From an uncultured Clostridia bacterium (GTDB taxonomy: Bacteria; Bacillota; Clostridia; Oscillospirales; Ruminococcaceae), in assembly GCA_947168885.1 (NCBI GenBank), contig CAMVNQ010000010.1, forward strand, positions 1 to 64,000: a stretch of 64,000 nt of DNA. The letters are read 5' to 3'. Both the position numbers and the translations under genes were made by a program. Of the stretch, positions 48,683 to 56,408 are shown piece by piece (position 1 is the first letter of the stretch; each line of letters opens with the position of its first letter). The notes below the pieces were generated by a model. It searched no databases. It was not told where the DNA came from and was given only the letters and a program-made list of their open reading frames with translations.

Positions 48683-49699
48683 TCAAGCCATGCCGGCTGT
48701 GATGATAGCCATTTTATAGACTTCCTCTGCGTTGCAGCCGCGGGAAAGGTCGTTGATAGGCGCGTTGAGACCCTGTAAGATAGGACCGTAAGCTTCATAG
48801 CCGCCGAGACGCTGCGCTATCTTATAGCCGATGTTGCCTGCTTCGATAAGCGGGAAGATGAACGTGTTCGCCTGACCTGCTACCTTGGAATCGGGGCACT
48901 TGGTCTTTGCAACTTCCTCGGAAACAGCAGCATCGAACTGGAACTCGCCGTCGATTGTGAGCTCGGGATCGATCTTGCGTGCTTCGATGACCGCGTCGTG
49001 AGAGAGCTGAACTGTGCCGCCCTTACCGGAGCCGTATGTAGAGAAGCTGAGCACCGCTACCTTCGGGTCAATACCGAAGTATGCTGCTGTTCTCGCGGTC
49101 TCGACCGCTACTTCTGCGAGCTGCTGAGCCGCTGTGAGAGTAACGTTGCCGTCCTTATCGACCTTGTCGGAGTAGCTCAGGTTGATAGCGCAGTCGCCCA
49201 TAGCTATCTTTTCCTCAGCGCCGTCCTTCTCTCTGAAAAGAATGAACGAAGAGCTTACAAGGTTAGAACCCTTCTTCGTCTTTACTATCTGAAGCGCGGG
49301 ACGTACCGTATCGGCTGTCGAGTATGTAGCGCCGCCCAGAAGAGCGTCCGCCTTGCCCATTTTAACGAGCATCGTACCGAAGTAGTTGGACTTCTTGAGA
49401 AGATTGCGGCATTCTTCCTCGGTCATCTTGCCCTTGCGGAGCTCGACCATTGCCGCTACCATAGCCTCGAAATCAGCATATCCGAGAGGATCGATGATCT
49501 CTGCCTTATCAATGGCAAAACCGCCGTCCGCAGCAGCTTTCTTCACCTCGTCGGGGTTTCCGCAGAGGATAACGCCCATAAGCTCTTCCTTGAGAAGTCT
49601 GTCAGCAGCGGAGAGGATACGCGGGTCTGTGCCCTCTGTGAATACGATAGTCTTTTTGCTTGCCTTTAAGTTCGCAAGCAGCTTGTCAAACATTGCCAT
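48683..49699 (-). CDS. pta: Phosphate acetyltransferase
   Basis: The protein has 338 residues, the short Pta. KTIVFTEGTDPRILSAADRLL opens the domain, DALLGGATYSTADTVRPAL is the conserved middle, and VSSSFILF, SYGSGKGGTVQLSHDAV and DGEFQFDAAVSEEVA, then ANTFIFPLIEAGNIGYKI follow. It converts acetyl-CoA to acetyl phosphate for acetate and ATP formation, central in fermenting anaerobes. The ackA gene is not adjacent. The promoter (49738-49765) and GGAGG site are clear. Confidence 0.96.
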   Translation of the reverse strand: MAMFDKLLANLKASKKTIVFTEGTDPRILSAADRLLKEELMGVILCGNPDEVKKAAADGGFAIDKAEIIDPLGYADFEAMVAAMVELRKGKMTEEECRNLLKKSNYFGTMLVKMGKADALLGGATYSTADTVRPALQIVKTKKGSNLVSSSFILFREKDGAEEKIAMGDCAINLSYSDKVDKDGNVTLTAAQQLAEVAVETARTAAYFGIDPKVAVLSFSTYGSGKGGTVQLSHDAVIEARKIDPELTIDGEFQFDAAVSEEVAKTKCPDSKVAGQANTFIFPLIEAGNIGYKIAQRLGGYEAYGPILQGLNAPINDLSRGCNAEEVYKMAIITAGMA

Positions 49700-49737
49700 A
49701 AGTATGTGACCTCCGTAATATAAAAAATCTACAATTC

Positions 49738-49765
49738 ATTATACCACTTTTTCACAAAATTGCAA
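49738..49765 (-). promoter_or_regulatory. Promoter of pta
   Basis: On the minus strand TTGCAA (49765-49760) and TATAAT (49743-49738) are separated by 16 bp. The rest of 49766-49968 is AT-rich with no gene that I can support. Confidence 0.75.
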
Positions 49766-49968
49766 GTCTTTTTTGTATGTATCGCACACATTTTGCGTGA
49801 ATGCTAATCTCCCGGAAAGAGCGCAAAACGTGAGATCATTCGTGACAAAAGCACAGTTTCGGTATAAAATGTCGTTTTTACAATGTAAAAATGATGATTT
49901 TTTCGTCACATCTGACGGTAAAAACGAATAAATCAGATGCACTTTTATATGAAGAATGAAAAAAACAC

Positions 49969-49997
49969 TTGATTTACGAATAATTATATGATATAAT
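49969..49997 (+). promoter_or_regulatory. Promoter of the partner-switching operon
   Basis: TTGATT (49969-49974) and TATAAT (49992-49997) are separated by 17 bp; the AAGGAGG site lies at about 50025-50032. Confidence 0.75.
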
Positions 49998-50040
49998 AGA
50001 AAATGATAATTTATGCCTTTTTTCAAGGAGGTGCGGAAAT

Positions 50041-51249
50041 ATGGAAGCCGATCGCATAATAGGCGACTTCCTCAAACAGGAGATCGGCGGTGTCATTGTT
50101 ACCGACGAATCTCACAATATACTTTACTCCGATAACAAGACAGAGCTTTCCGAGCACACGATGAAACGATTTCTGCACCGCCTTCCCTCTCTCGAGATAA
50201 ACGAGCGGAAAACGTGGGAACTGACCGATTCGGATAACGACAAGTATTACCGGCTGCTTTCCGTATCCAAGGAATATGACGGAAAGACCTATATCTGCCA
50301 TTTTGTCAGCGATGTCAGCGAGCTCGCAAACCTCTCAAAGAACATATCCGAATACTCAAAACGCATATCTGACTTCTCGGATTTCCAGGGTAAGATTCTC
50401 AAGGTCATATCCAAGCCCTATGACAGCTTTCTCCCCGCCCTCGCGGAGCTCTGCAACAGCAGCGAAGCAATAATCCGCATGGAGCACAAGGCAGAGAACA
50501 AGATAGTGTGTACGATATATGACGGCGAAGTCAGACGCGAGAACCATTCTCTCGGCGACGGAGACACCTACGCTTTCTCCATGAAGCGCTTCGACAAAGT
50601 TGACGGATACCGGTGCATCATATCCGACACCGCCGCGGACAGAAGGTACGCCGTGCTTCTGAAGGAAGATGAGCAGTTCAGCGAAGATTACTTCAAGGAC
50701 ATCGCGGTATATAACACAATAAGGCTCTACGTCGAGAACGGAATGCTTCGTGAGAAGATAATCTATGAAAGCGAGCATGACCGTCTCACCGGATTCTACA
50801 ATATGAACAAGTTTTCGGAATTGTCCGCGAACGACTTCGGTCACCCCGAAACGATCGCGGTATATATAGCCGGAGTGAGCGACCTCGAATATATGAACGA
50901 TCACTACGGAAACGAAGCAGGCGATGCTATCATTAAAAAAGCATCGGAAAGCATACGCCCCGAGCTCGGAGACGATGTTCTCGGCTTCAGGACAAGCGGC
51001 GACAAATTCACGATCATAGCAAGAAACAAAACGGAAAGCGAAGCGAGAAAGTTCATACAGGTCTGGAAAGACAGGCTTGCGCTTCTGAACAGCACCGACG
51101 GTCGGTTCCGGTGCACTATCTCATGCGGAATGGCTTTCGCAGACGGAGACTATATAACCGACAGGCTGCTTGAACAGGCAGACGTAGGAATGTATCGGGA
51201 AAAGAGGAGACTTAAAGAAGAGCTTATCAAGAAGGCCGCGATAACATAA
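50041..51249 (+). CDS. Degenerate GGDEF-domain protein
   Basis: The protein has 402 residues. The N-terminal part (1-100) is PAS-like (IIGDFLKQEIGGVIVTDESHNILYSD). Then comes a helical linker and a GAF-like region (about 125-235). The C-terminal GGDEF domain begins HDRLTGFYNMNKF, but its signature loop is FRTSGDKFTII: SGDKF replaces GG(D/E)EF. Diguanylate cyclase activity is therefore unlikely, and it may bind ligand or protein instead. It is the first gene of the operon with the RsbW-like, STAS and two SpoIIE-type proteins (gap 22 bp), so it may be regulated by, or read out, the partner switch. The cytoplasmic location is inferred from the lack of membrane helices. Confidence 0.8.
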   Translation: MEADRIIGDFLKQEIGGVIVTDESHNILYSDNKTELSEHTMKRFLHRLPSLEINERKTWELTDSDNDKYYRLLSVSKEYDGKTYICHFVSDVSELANLSKNISEYSKRISDFSDFQGKILKVISKPYDSFLPALAELCNSSEAIIRMEHKAENKIVCTIYDGEVRRENHSLGDGDTYAFSMKRFDKVDGYRCIISDTAADRRYAVLLKEDEQFSEDYFKDIAVYNTIRLYVENGMLREKIIYESEHDRLTGFYNMNKFSELSANDFGHPETIAVYIAGVSDLEYMNDHYGNEAGDAIIKKASESIRPELGDDVLGFRTSGDKFTIIARNKTESEARKFIQVWKDRLALLNSTDGRFRCTISCGMAFADGDYITDRLLEQADVGMYREKRRLKEELIKKAAIT

Positions 51250-51271
51250 CGCGGTATCAGGAGGACAGTTT

Positions 51272-51703
51272 ATGAGGGAACTTAAAATAGAGGCGACCAT
51301 CGAGAACCTCTCAAAAGTTTTTACTTTCCTGCAGGAGTCTCTCGAACATTGTGACGCCCCCCCGAAAGTAAAGCGACAGATAAAGCTGTGCGTCGAAGAG
51401 ATATACATGAATATCACACACTATGCTTACAACCCCGAAACGGGTATAGCAAAGATAGGAGTCGAACTTAAAGACGACGGCAAGGATCAGGAACGGATAG
51501 TTATCTCGTTCGCAGACAAAGGAAAGCCTTATGATCCTTTAGCCAAGCAGGATCCGGACATCAACTTAAGTCTCGACGACAGACCGATAGGCGGTCTCGG
51601 GATATATCTTGTCAAAACCACAATGGACAATGTCGCTTATGAGCACAAGGACGGTCAGAATGTTCTTACCATTGAAAAAGATTTTGAGAAAAATGCCAAA
51701 TAA
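51272..51703 (+). CDS. RsbW/SpoIIAB-like anti-sigma-type serine kinase
   Basis: The protein has 143 residues of the HATPase_c_2 type. The N box is LCVEEIYMNITHYAY, followed by ISFADKGKPYDPLAK (G1-type) and GGLGIYLVKTTMDNVAYEHKDG (G2). In partner switching such kinases phosphorylate the STAS protein and bind an output protein, often a sigma factor. No sigma factor gene is in the operon. AGGAGG precedes the ATG. Confidence 0.9.
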   Translation: MRELKIEATIENLSKVFTFLQESLEHCDAPPKVKRQIKLCVEEIYMNITHYAYNPETGIAKIGVELKDDGKDQERIVISFADKGKPYDPLAKQDPDINLSLDDRPIGGLGIYLVKTTMDNVAYEHKDGQNVLTIEKDFEKNAK

Positions 51704-51752
51704 GAGCATAACCAGCAAAACAAGTAAATGAGTAACACAGGAGAACAATAAT

Positions 51753-52049
51753 ATGAATTTTGAAAAGACAAATAACGGAACAACACTTACAGTAGAACTT
51801 GTAGGCGAGGTAGATTCCATGAACACCCCAGAACTCGAAGAAAAGCTTCTCAAGGAGATCGACGGCGTAAAAGAGCTCATATTCGACCTCAAGGGTCTTG
51901 AATACATATCATCCGCAGGTCTCAGAGTTCTGCTCACCATGCAGAAAACTATGAAGGCACAGGGTTCTATGATCATAAGGAACACGAATGAAGAAGTTAT
52001 GGAAATCTTCAAGGTGACCGGCTTCGTAAGACTGCTCAATCTGGTATGA
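51753..52049 (+). CDS. STAS-domain anti-anti-sigma-type protein
   Basis: The protein has 98 residues. The phosphorylatable serine lies in GLEYISSAGLRVLLTM (about residues 52-60), the SpoIIAA/RsbV pattern. It cycles between a phosphorylated state (by the kinase upstream) and an unphosphorylated state (by the SpoIIE-type phosphatases downstream). The next gene overlaps its stop by 4 bp. It has AGGAG upstream. Confidence 0.92.
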   Translation: MNFEKTNNGTTLTVELVGEVDSMNTPELEEKLLKEIDGVKELIFDLKGLEYISSAGLRVLLTMQKTMKAQGSMIIRNTNEEVMEIFKVTGFVRLLNLV

Positions 52050-53716
52050 AAGTAAAGTTCAGCGCAAGGATACTTGTATTCGGTGCGATTGCTCTTACCG
52101 TTCTGATACTCTTTATCTCGTTCATACTGTACAGTCACAGCTCCGGGCAGCTAATAGAACAAAATACGGAGATGTATCTTACAGAAAATGCAAAAGCGAT
52201 CTCTTCAACATTCTATACTGTGCTGAACGACCAGCTCGTCATGCTTGAATCGCAGGTGCGCTACTTCAACGAGATAGATATTACCGACTATAACAAGATG
52301 AAAGATACCATTATGTCCACAAAGGGTATCGGAACGTTCAAGAACATAGGTGTAGCGAACTCTACCGGAGCAACAACAAACTATAACGGCAGATCATCAG
52401 GCAATATATTGCTCACTGACTACTTCAAGGAAGCCATGACCGGCGTAGAAGCGATCTCCGCTATAACATACACCGATGAGGACGGTGACGAGGTACTTGC
52501 ACTTGCCGTACCGATAAAGCAGAACGGCAGGGTAGTCGGCGTTGTTTACGGTACTTTCACCAAAGATATACTAAACTCGCTTATCGATAAGGTTAGTTTT
52601 GCAGAGATGGGCTCGAATTTCCTTGTCGATAATGACGGAACAATACTTGCCAGATCTGCAAATGACCGATATATACCGGAAGGCGTTTTTAACTTCAATG
52701 AGCTCGCTCAGGTCGATTTCACCACCAAAGACGACAAAGTGCTGCATTTCAAGGTGGATAACACCGATATGCTCGCTGTAAAAACTTCGATAGGCCTTCA
52801 TGACTGGAGCTTTGTGAACGTCCTTCCCGAATCCGTTATATCAGAGATTTCGACAAATCTCTCTCTATCTGTAATCAAAGTCATTATATCCGTTATCATA
52901 GCTTTCCTGCTTCTCGTCGGATCGATACTCATTCTTTTCCGGCAGATAAAGGGCGTGACCGCGGAAAAAGAACGTATTTCAGCGGAGCTCAGTGTCGCAA
53001 CGAAGATACAGGCGGATATGATGCCGTACGATTTCCCGGAGAGAGACGATCTGGCGCTTTACGCGACCATGACGCCCGCCAAGGAAATAGGCGGAGACTT
53101 CTACGACTTCATGTTCATCGACGATGACCGACTTGTCATGATAATGGCGGACGTAGCGGGAAAAGGAGTGCCTGCCGCACTCTTCATGGTAAGCGCAAAG
53201 GCTATAATACGAAATGTAACGAGAAACGGCGGTACTCCGTCGGAAATACTCGAAAAATCCAACAATATAATTTGTGAGAACAACAAACATAATCTCTTCG
53301 TGACCGTGTGGCTCGGTATACTCACTATCTCGACGGGCGAGCTCATATACTCGAATGCAGGACACGAATACCCCGCAGTAAGACACGGAGATTCGGGCTT
53401 CAGGCTTGTTGAGGAAGAAAACTGTCCCCCGATCGGTGCTGTAGAAGATCTCGAATTTGACGACCACACCATAATTCTCGAACCGGATGACGCTCTGTTC
53501 CTTTACACGGACGGCGTTCCGGAAGCCAAAAGCGCAGACGGCGAGCGCTTCGGCATCGAGAGAATGCTCGATACTCTAAACGAATACAGCAGTATCGGTC
53601 TCGAAAAGACTCTCACGGATATGAAAGCAAGGATCGACAAATTCAACGGAAACAAAGACCCGTTTGATGATGTTACAATGATGGGATTGAAATACTTCGG
53701 GAAAAATAATAAATAA
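52046..53716 (+). CDS. Membrane SpoIIE-type PP2C phosphatase with Cache-like sensor
   Basis: The protein has 556 residues. Helix 1 (about 8-30) and helix 2 (about 272-298, KVIISVIIAFLLLVGSILILF) bracket an external Cache-like sensor domain (RSSGNILLTDYFKEAMTG, DEDGDEVLALAVPIKQNGRVVGVVYG). The SpoIIE/PP2C domain (about 315-553) has IQADMMPYDFPERDDLALYA, GGDFYDFMFID, MADVAGKGVPAALFM, SNAGHEYPAV and FLYTDGVPEAK; the metal-binding Asp residues are all present. It would dephosphorylate the STAS protein in response to an outside ligand. Confidence 0.92.
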   Translation: MKVKFSARILVFGAIALTVLILFISFILYSHSSGQLIEQNTEMYLTENAKAISSTFYTVLNDQLVMLESQVRYFNEIDITDYNKMKDTIMSTKGIGTFKNIGVANSTGATTNYNGRSSGNILLTDYFKEAMTGVEAISAITYTDEDGDEVLALAVPIKQNGRVVGVVYGTFTKDILNSLIDKVSFAEMGSNFLVDNDGTILARSANDRYIPEGVFNFNELAQVDFTTKDDKVLHFKVDNTDMLAVKTSIGLHDWSFVNVLPESVISEISTNLSLSVIKVIISVIIAFLLLVGSILILFRQIKGVTAEKERISAELSVATKIQADMMPYDFPERDDLALYATMTPAKEIGGDFYDFMFIDDDRLVMIMADVAGKGVPAALFMVSAKAIIRNVTRNGGTPSEILEKSNNIICENNKHNLFVTVWLGILTISTGELIYSNAGHEYPAVRHGDSGFRLVEEENCPPIGAVEDLEFDDHTIILEPDDALFLYTDGVPEAKSADGERFGIERMLDTLNEYSSIGLEKTLTDMKARIDKFNGNKDPFDDVTMMGLKYFGKNNK

Positions 53717-53737
53717 ACATTTGTACGAGGCTTGATA

Positions 53738-55567
53738 ATGGAGAAAAAGAAAGAAAAACTGCTTAATAAGTTTGCACTCATCTTTTTCAATTTTACTGTT
53801 GTAACGCTTGTCATAAGCGGACTTATGACATACGTCAGCCAAATGGAGACATATAAATCGATCTGCAGAGATAACTGCCGCGCTATCGGCTCTTACCTGA
53901 ACGGGCTCATGTCCGCAGAGAGCGATATGTTTATCATGTATAAGGAATTCTATATGGATCACTATCGCGAGATGGAGATCGATTATAATTTCAATGAATG
54001 CTGGTCGGCACAGGCCGATTTCGTTACGCTTTTCTCGCAGAGATACCCAGGACAGACTTTCGGCATAGATATTCAGCTTAAAGATCTTGACGAAGATGTC
54101 CAGAAGGCATATTTCAAGTACAAACAGGAATACTGGGTGCTTACGTTTGAAAAGGCAAGAGATGCTTTCGGACTCTCATATGTCTATTTCCTTGTAATGG
54201 GTGACCCGCGCGCACGAATCGAAGACCTTGCACCCGGTCAGGATCCGCAGTACAACGTGCTTTATCTGATAGACGGCGAACGCACCGAAGTAAAGGAGAC
54301 CGATTCTAACGGAAATACCCTCGCCACCGGAAAACTATGGCTCGGAGATACATACGGCAACAACCGTGACGACCACCTCACGGAATGGAAAACGTGGGAA
54401 ACCGGTGAATGTCTTGACGAGTTTTACGAATGGAATAACTCATGGGGACATCAGTACACATACTATACCCCGCTGATTATAAACGGCACTAAGGTCGGTC
54501 TTATCTGCACCGATACCGAAGTCGAAACAATAAACAATACTATATTAAGAAATTCATTCATACAGATGGCCGGTATAGCGGGAATACTTATAATATGTAT
54601 GCTGCTTATGCTCTGGTTCATAAACCGCTTCTATATCTCGAAGATAAAGTTCATCGAGACGAATATGCGTGAATACACGGAAACAAAGGATAAATCGGTC
54701 GCTGACAGGATAGAATCCACTCCGCTCTCGAACGACGAGATCGGCGATCTTGCCGCGCAGACAGTCGTTATGATGCGCGAGGTCGATCGCTATATTGACG
54801 ATATGACAAGCCTTACTACCGAGAAAGAGCGCTTCAGCACAGAGCTCGGTATCGCGACGAAGATTCAGATGGATATGATGCCGACGGACTTCCCGAAGCG
54901 AAACGACATAGATATGTATGCTCTTATGTCGCCGGCAAAAGAAGTCGGCGGTGACTTCTACGATTTCTTCTTCATCGACTCGAACCACCTCGGTCTTGTT
55001 ATGGCTGATGTTTCCGGCAAGGGTGTGCCCGCAGCATTATTCATGGTCATTGCTAAAACGCTCATCTCCAACCGTGCGATAATGGGAGGCTCGCCAGCGA
55101 GAGTCCTTGAGGACATAAACTTCCGTCTCTGCGAAAACAACGCTTACGGAATGTTCATAACCGCATGGTTCGGCATACTCACTCTTTCGACAGGTCAGAT
55201 CATCTGCGCGAATGCGGGTCACGAATATCCAGCGATACGCCACAAGGACGGAAAGTATGAGCTCCTCGTATCCGACCACTGCCCGCCGCTCGCGGCTATG
55301 GAGGACATCGAGTATGAGGACGAGATAATAAACCTCGAACCCGGCGACAGCCTGTTCCTCTACACCGACGGTATCCCCGAAGCGAAGAACCAGCTCGGAA
55401 AGCATCTCGGAACAACGAAGATGCTTGAGATACTCAACGCGGCTCCGGGTCTCGCACCTTATGACCTGCTCAACGGTCTTAAAGAGCTTATCGACGATTT
55501 TGCCCGCGGAACGGATACTTTCGACGACATCACTATGATGTGCATAAACTATCTCGGCAGAAAATGA
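53738..55567 (+). CDS. Second membrane SpoIIE-type PP2C phosphatase, with a different sensor
   Basis: The protein has 609 residues. Helix 1 (about 12-33), an external domain of about 240 residues (MYKEFYMDHYREMEIDYNFNECW, RYPGQTFGIDIQLKDL, TYYTPLIINGTKVGLICTDTE), helix 2 (about 270-292), and a HAMP-like linker precede the PP2C domain (GGDFYDFFFID, MADVSGKGVPAALFM, LFLYTDGIPEAK). The external domain does not resemble that of the previous gene, so two signals converge on one STAS protein. I use ATG 53738, with GAGG 7 bp upstream. A terminator follows the stop. Confidence 0.92.
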   Translation: MEKKKEKLLNKFALIFFNFTVVTLVISGLMTYVSQMETYKSICRDNCRAIGSYLNGLMSAESDMFIMYKEFYMDHYREMEIDYNFNECWSAQADFVTLFSQRYPGQTFGIDIQLKDLDEDVQKAYFKYKQEYWVLTFEKARDAFGLSYVYFLVMGDPRARIEDLAPGQDPQYNVLYLIDGERTEVKETDSNGNTLATGKLWLGDTYGNNRDDHLTEWKTWETGECLDEFYEWNNSWGHQYTYYTPLIINGTKVGLICTDTEVETINNTILRNSFIQMAGIAGILIICMLLMLWFINRFYISKIKFIETNMREYTETKDKSVADRIESTPLSNDEIGDLAAQTVVMMREVDRYIDDMTSLTTEKERFSTELGIATKIQMDMMPTDFPKRNDIDMYALMSPAKEVGGDFYDFFFIDSNHLGLVMADVSGKGVPAALFMVIAKTLISNRAIMGGSPARVLEDINFRLCENNAYGMFITAWFGILTLSTGQIICANAGHEYPAIRHKDGKYELLVSDHCPPLAAMEDIEYEDEIINLEPGDSLFLYTDGIPEAKNQLGKHLGTTKMLEILNAAPGLAPYDLLNGLKELIDDFARGTDTFDDITMMCINYLGRK

Positions 55568-55573
55568 TACAAA

Positions 55574-55599
55574 CGGGGAGCATCAGCTCTCCGCTTTTT
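55574..55599 (+). terminator. Terminator of the partner-switching operon
   Basis: CGGGGAGC pairs with GCTCTCCG (one G-U) around ATCA, followed by CTTTTTG. Confidence 0.85.
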
Positions 55600-55618
55600 G
55601 TTTTCTCGCAAAAAAGGC

Positions 55619-55647
55619 TTGACAAATCAGATTTTATCTGCTATAAT
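55619..55647 (+). promoter_or_regulatory. Promoter of the T-box operon
   Basis: TTGACA (55619-55624) and TATAAT (55642-55647), both consensus, have a 17-bp spacer. Confidence 0.9.
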
Positions 55648-55654
55648 AGCGGTG

Positions 55655-55898
55655 TATTTTGTAAAGGCTGTGACGGAAACAGTAAGTCTTACGCGAAAGA
55701 TACAGCGAGCCGCGGACGGTGCAAGCGCGGCACAAGTAGCGTCTGACCGAATATCATTCCCGAGCCGCGGCGCCTAAATCCGGACGAGAGTAAGTGCCGA
55801 CGCAGCTCCTGCGTTATGGGAGAGTGGGTGATGGCCCATACGAAACAGGTGGTACAGCAGACGCACGGTCTGTCCTATTTCGGGACAGACCGTTTTTA
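55655..55898 (+). promoter_or_regulatory. T-box leader, isoleucine specifier
   Basis: Stem I elements are present: GACGGAAACAGTAAG, GCGAGCC...GGTGCAAGCG...GGC, and a specifier loop GAATATCATTCC that reads ATC (55753-55755), an isoleucine codon. The T-box sequence AACAGGTGGTACAGCAG (55844-55860) can pair as antiterminator. The competing terminator ACGGTCTGTCC (55865-55875) with GGGACAGACCGT and TTTTT ends at 55897. Uncharged tRNA-Ile would favour readthrough into the membrane-protein gene and ileS. Confidence 0.9.
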
Positions 55899-55938
55899 TT
55901 GATATAATAAACCCACCGCGAAAGATAAAAAATAGCAG

Positions 55939-56373
55939 ATGAAAAAGATATACTGGTTCGAGCCGTGGTTCTTTCTGTTCTTCGGAGCCTTTCATCTCCA
56001 CCGGATATGGGGACTCATCGACAGAAATTCCTACGCCGCTTTCTGGATAGATACAATGGAAAACAAAGGTCCTGTGTACTTCATACTTATGGGAGTGCTG
56101 TCGGGATTGTGCCTGCTCGGTATAATAACATTTTTCAGGAACCTCCACCGCAATTATCTGTGGCGTTGGATATATATCTGCGGCGGCTCCTACCTTCTGT
56201 TCGATCTCTTTGCAATAGCGACGGATCTCGGCTTCTGGCATGACATCATCATAGCCATGTTCGACGTGAACGCATGGTACTGGGTTCTCGTCTGGGGTGG
56301 ATTTATAATAATGGGCTTACTGGTGTTCATACTTGGTATATCACTGATGATAAAAAGAAAACAAAACAGTTAA
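55939..56373 (+). CDS. Four-helix membrane protein under T-box control, unknown
   Basis: The protein has 144 residues and starts MKKIYWFEPWFFLFFGAFHLH. Helices are at about 5-22, 45-65, 77-97 and 112-137 (WYWVLVWGGFIIMGLLVFILG). Many aromatic residues are present in the first half. No family recognised. It lies between the T-box terminator and ileS (gap 35 bp with CGGAGGA), so it is expressed when isoleucyl-tRNA is short. Transport of isoleucine or a precursor is conceivable, but nothing in the sequence shows it. The ribosome site before this ATG is weak (GCAGATG context), so translation may be low. Confidence 0.6.
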   Translation: MKKIYWFEPWFFLFFGAFHLHRIWGLIDRNSYAAFWIDTMENKGPVYFILMGVLSGLCLLGIITFFRNLHRNYLWRWIYICGGSYLLFDLFAIATDLGFWHDIIIAMFDVNAWYWVLVWGGFIIMGLLVFILGISLMIKRKQNS

Positions 56374-56408
56374 TTATTTAGATTTCAATATAAAACGGAG
56401 GAAAAGCA

